Below, piece by piece: positions 23,253 through 23,505 of a DNA stretch of 23,505 bases. The DNA lies in NCBI GenBank assembly GCA_900754275.1, contig CAAECF010000058.1, positions 1 through 23,505 on the forward strand. The letters are read 5' to 3'. Position numbers and translations under genes: made by a program. A model generated the notes under the pieces. That model ran no database searches and was not told the origin of the DNA. It worked only from the letters and a program-made list of their open reading frames with translations. Source of the DNA: an uncultured Collinsella sp. (lineage in GTDB: Bacteria; Actinomycetota; Coriobacteriia; Coriobacteriales; Coriobacteriaceae). The stretch's first letter is position 1; each line of letters opens with the position of its first letter.

Positions 23253-23422
23253 TTAGAGAGATTGCGCTCGTCTCTCTAAATGTCTCTCTAAAGAGAAAGC
23301 TAGTTAAAGAGATAACATTGGGCAATCTAACAGCGAATTCGATACATCTCTCTAAATGTCTCTCTAAAACAAGGCGCTTATCTCTCTAAAGTTAGAGAGA
23401 TAAATCTATTGTTTTAGAGAGA
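23253..23422. promoter_or_regulatory. Array of at least eight TCTCTCTAA[A] motifs (candidate multi-site operator)
   Basis: Exact TCTCTCTAAA copies start at 23271, 23283, 23347, 23359 and 23381. Reverse-complement copies lie at 23253-23261 (TTAGAGAGA), 23392-23400 (TTAGAGAGA) and 23413-23422 (TTTAGAGAGA). Near-copies lie at 23233-23240 and 23304-23312. Two pairs have an exact 12-bp period joined by ATG, and the copies at 23381 and 23392 face each other as a near-perfect palindrome. The remainder of the 23050-23463 gap holds the operon terminator and the repeat at 23147; between 23180 and 23250 I see nothing definite. Confidence 0.75.
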
Positions 23423-23463
23423 CGGAATGCCAAAATTCGTCCGTCCGCTACCATCTGCCAAGA

Positions 23464-23505
23464 ATGGCGGATAAAGGACTCATCGAAGTAATGGGTTCGT
23501 CGACG
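23464..23505 (+). CDS. 5' end of a gene (partial, 14 codons)
   Basis: An ATG opens a frame reading MADKGLIEVMGSST to the window edge. No Shine-Dalgarno precedes it; a TACCAT (23449-23454) only nine bases upstream could be a -10 of a leaderless transcript. Alternatively, translation starts at the inner ATG at 23491, with AAAGGA upstream. The family is not recognisable. Its position just after the TCTCTCTAAA array makes it the likely target of that array, and perhaps the gene for the binding protein itself. Confidence 0.4.
   Translation, partial: MADKGLIEVMGSST

Noticed and set aside
23253..23422. CRISPR array
   Set aside because: Repeats are only 9-10 bp, occur in both orientations and have irregular spacing of 12 to 76 bp.

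Overview
The window reads as chromosomal DNA of a high-GC Gram-positive gut anaerobe, most likely a Collinsella-like member of the Coriobacteriia. The basis is the GC-rich third-codon positions, the tilS-hpt-ftsH housekeeping cluster, a split transketolase, a Tat-type lipoprotein and many small palindromes between genes. The genus is inferred; the window holds no rRNA or tRNA.

Layout. (1) 1-173 is the 3' end of an unrecognised gene, followed by a strong bidirectional terminator. (2) 288-1097 (minus) is the metallo-hydrolase WalJ/YycJ, divergent from tilS, hpt and ftsH (1146-5518). (3) 5708-7879 holds an aspartate-family aminotransferase and a YcdX-like PHP phosphatase. (4) 7958-9394 (minus) is an RlmD-type rRNA m5U methyltransferase. 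A 151-bp palindromic element with perfect 41-bp arms separates it from (5), a polar amino-acid ABC importer operon (9743-12013: lipoprotein, permease, ATPase). (6) 12320-14395 is an EF-G-like protein with altered GTPase motifs and a GC-rich structured leader. (7) 14525-15508 (minus) is a membrane-anchored or secreted DNA/RNA non-specific nuclease.

(8) 15628-23049 is a sugar-utilisation locus. A LacI-family repressor (minus) is divergent from a fructose-type PTS IIBC, a GatZ/KbaZ-family protein, a small transaldolase, the two halves of a split transketolase and a stand-alone PTS IIA. Together these could import a ketose as its phosphate, convert it (possibly at C4 through the GatZ-like protein) and feed it into the non-oxidative pentose phosphate pathway. 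Neither a catalytic class II aldolase subunit nor a 1-phosphofructokinase is present, so the substrate is open.

(9) After the operon terminator, 23050-23505 is almost entirely non-coding. It carries at least eight copies of a 9-10 bp motif (TCTCTCTAA[A] or its reverse complement) just upstream of a gene that starts at the window edge. This looks like a multi-site operator and is, with the 151-bp palindrome and the PTS-gatZ intercistronic RNA structure, the most unusual part of the window. Palindromes carrying GGGACA/TGTCCC recur in several intergenic gaps and may be one dispersed repeat family.
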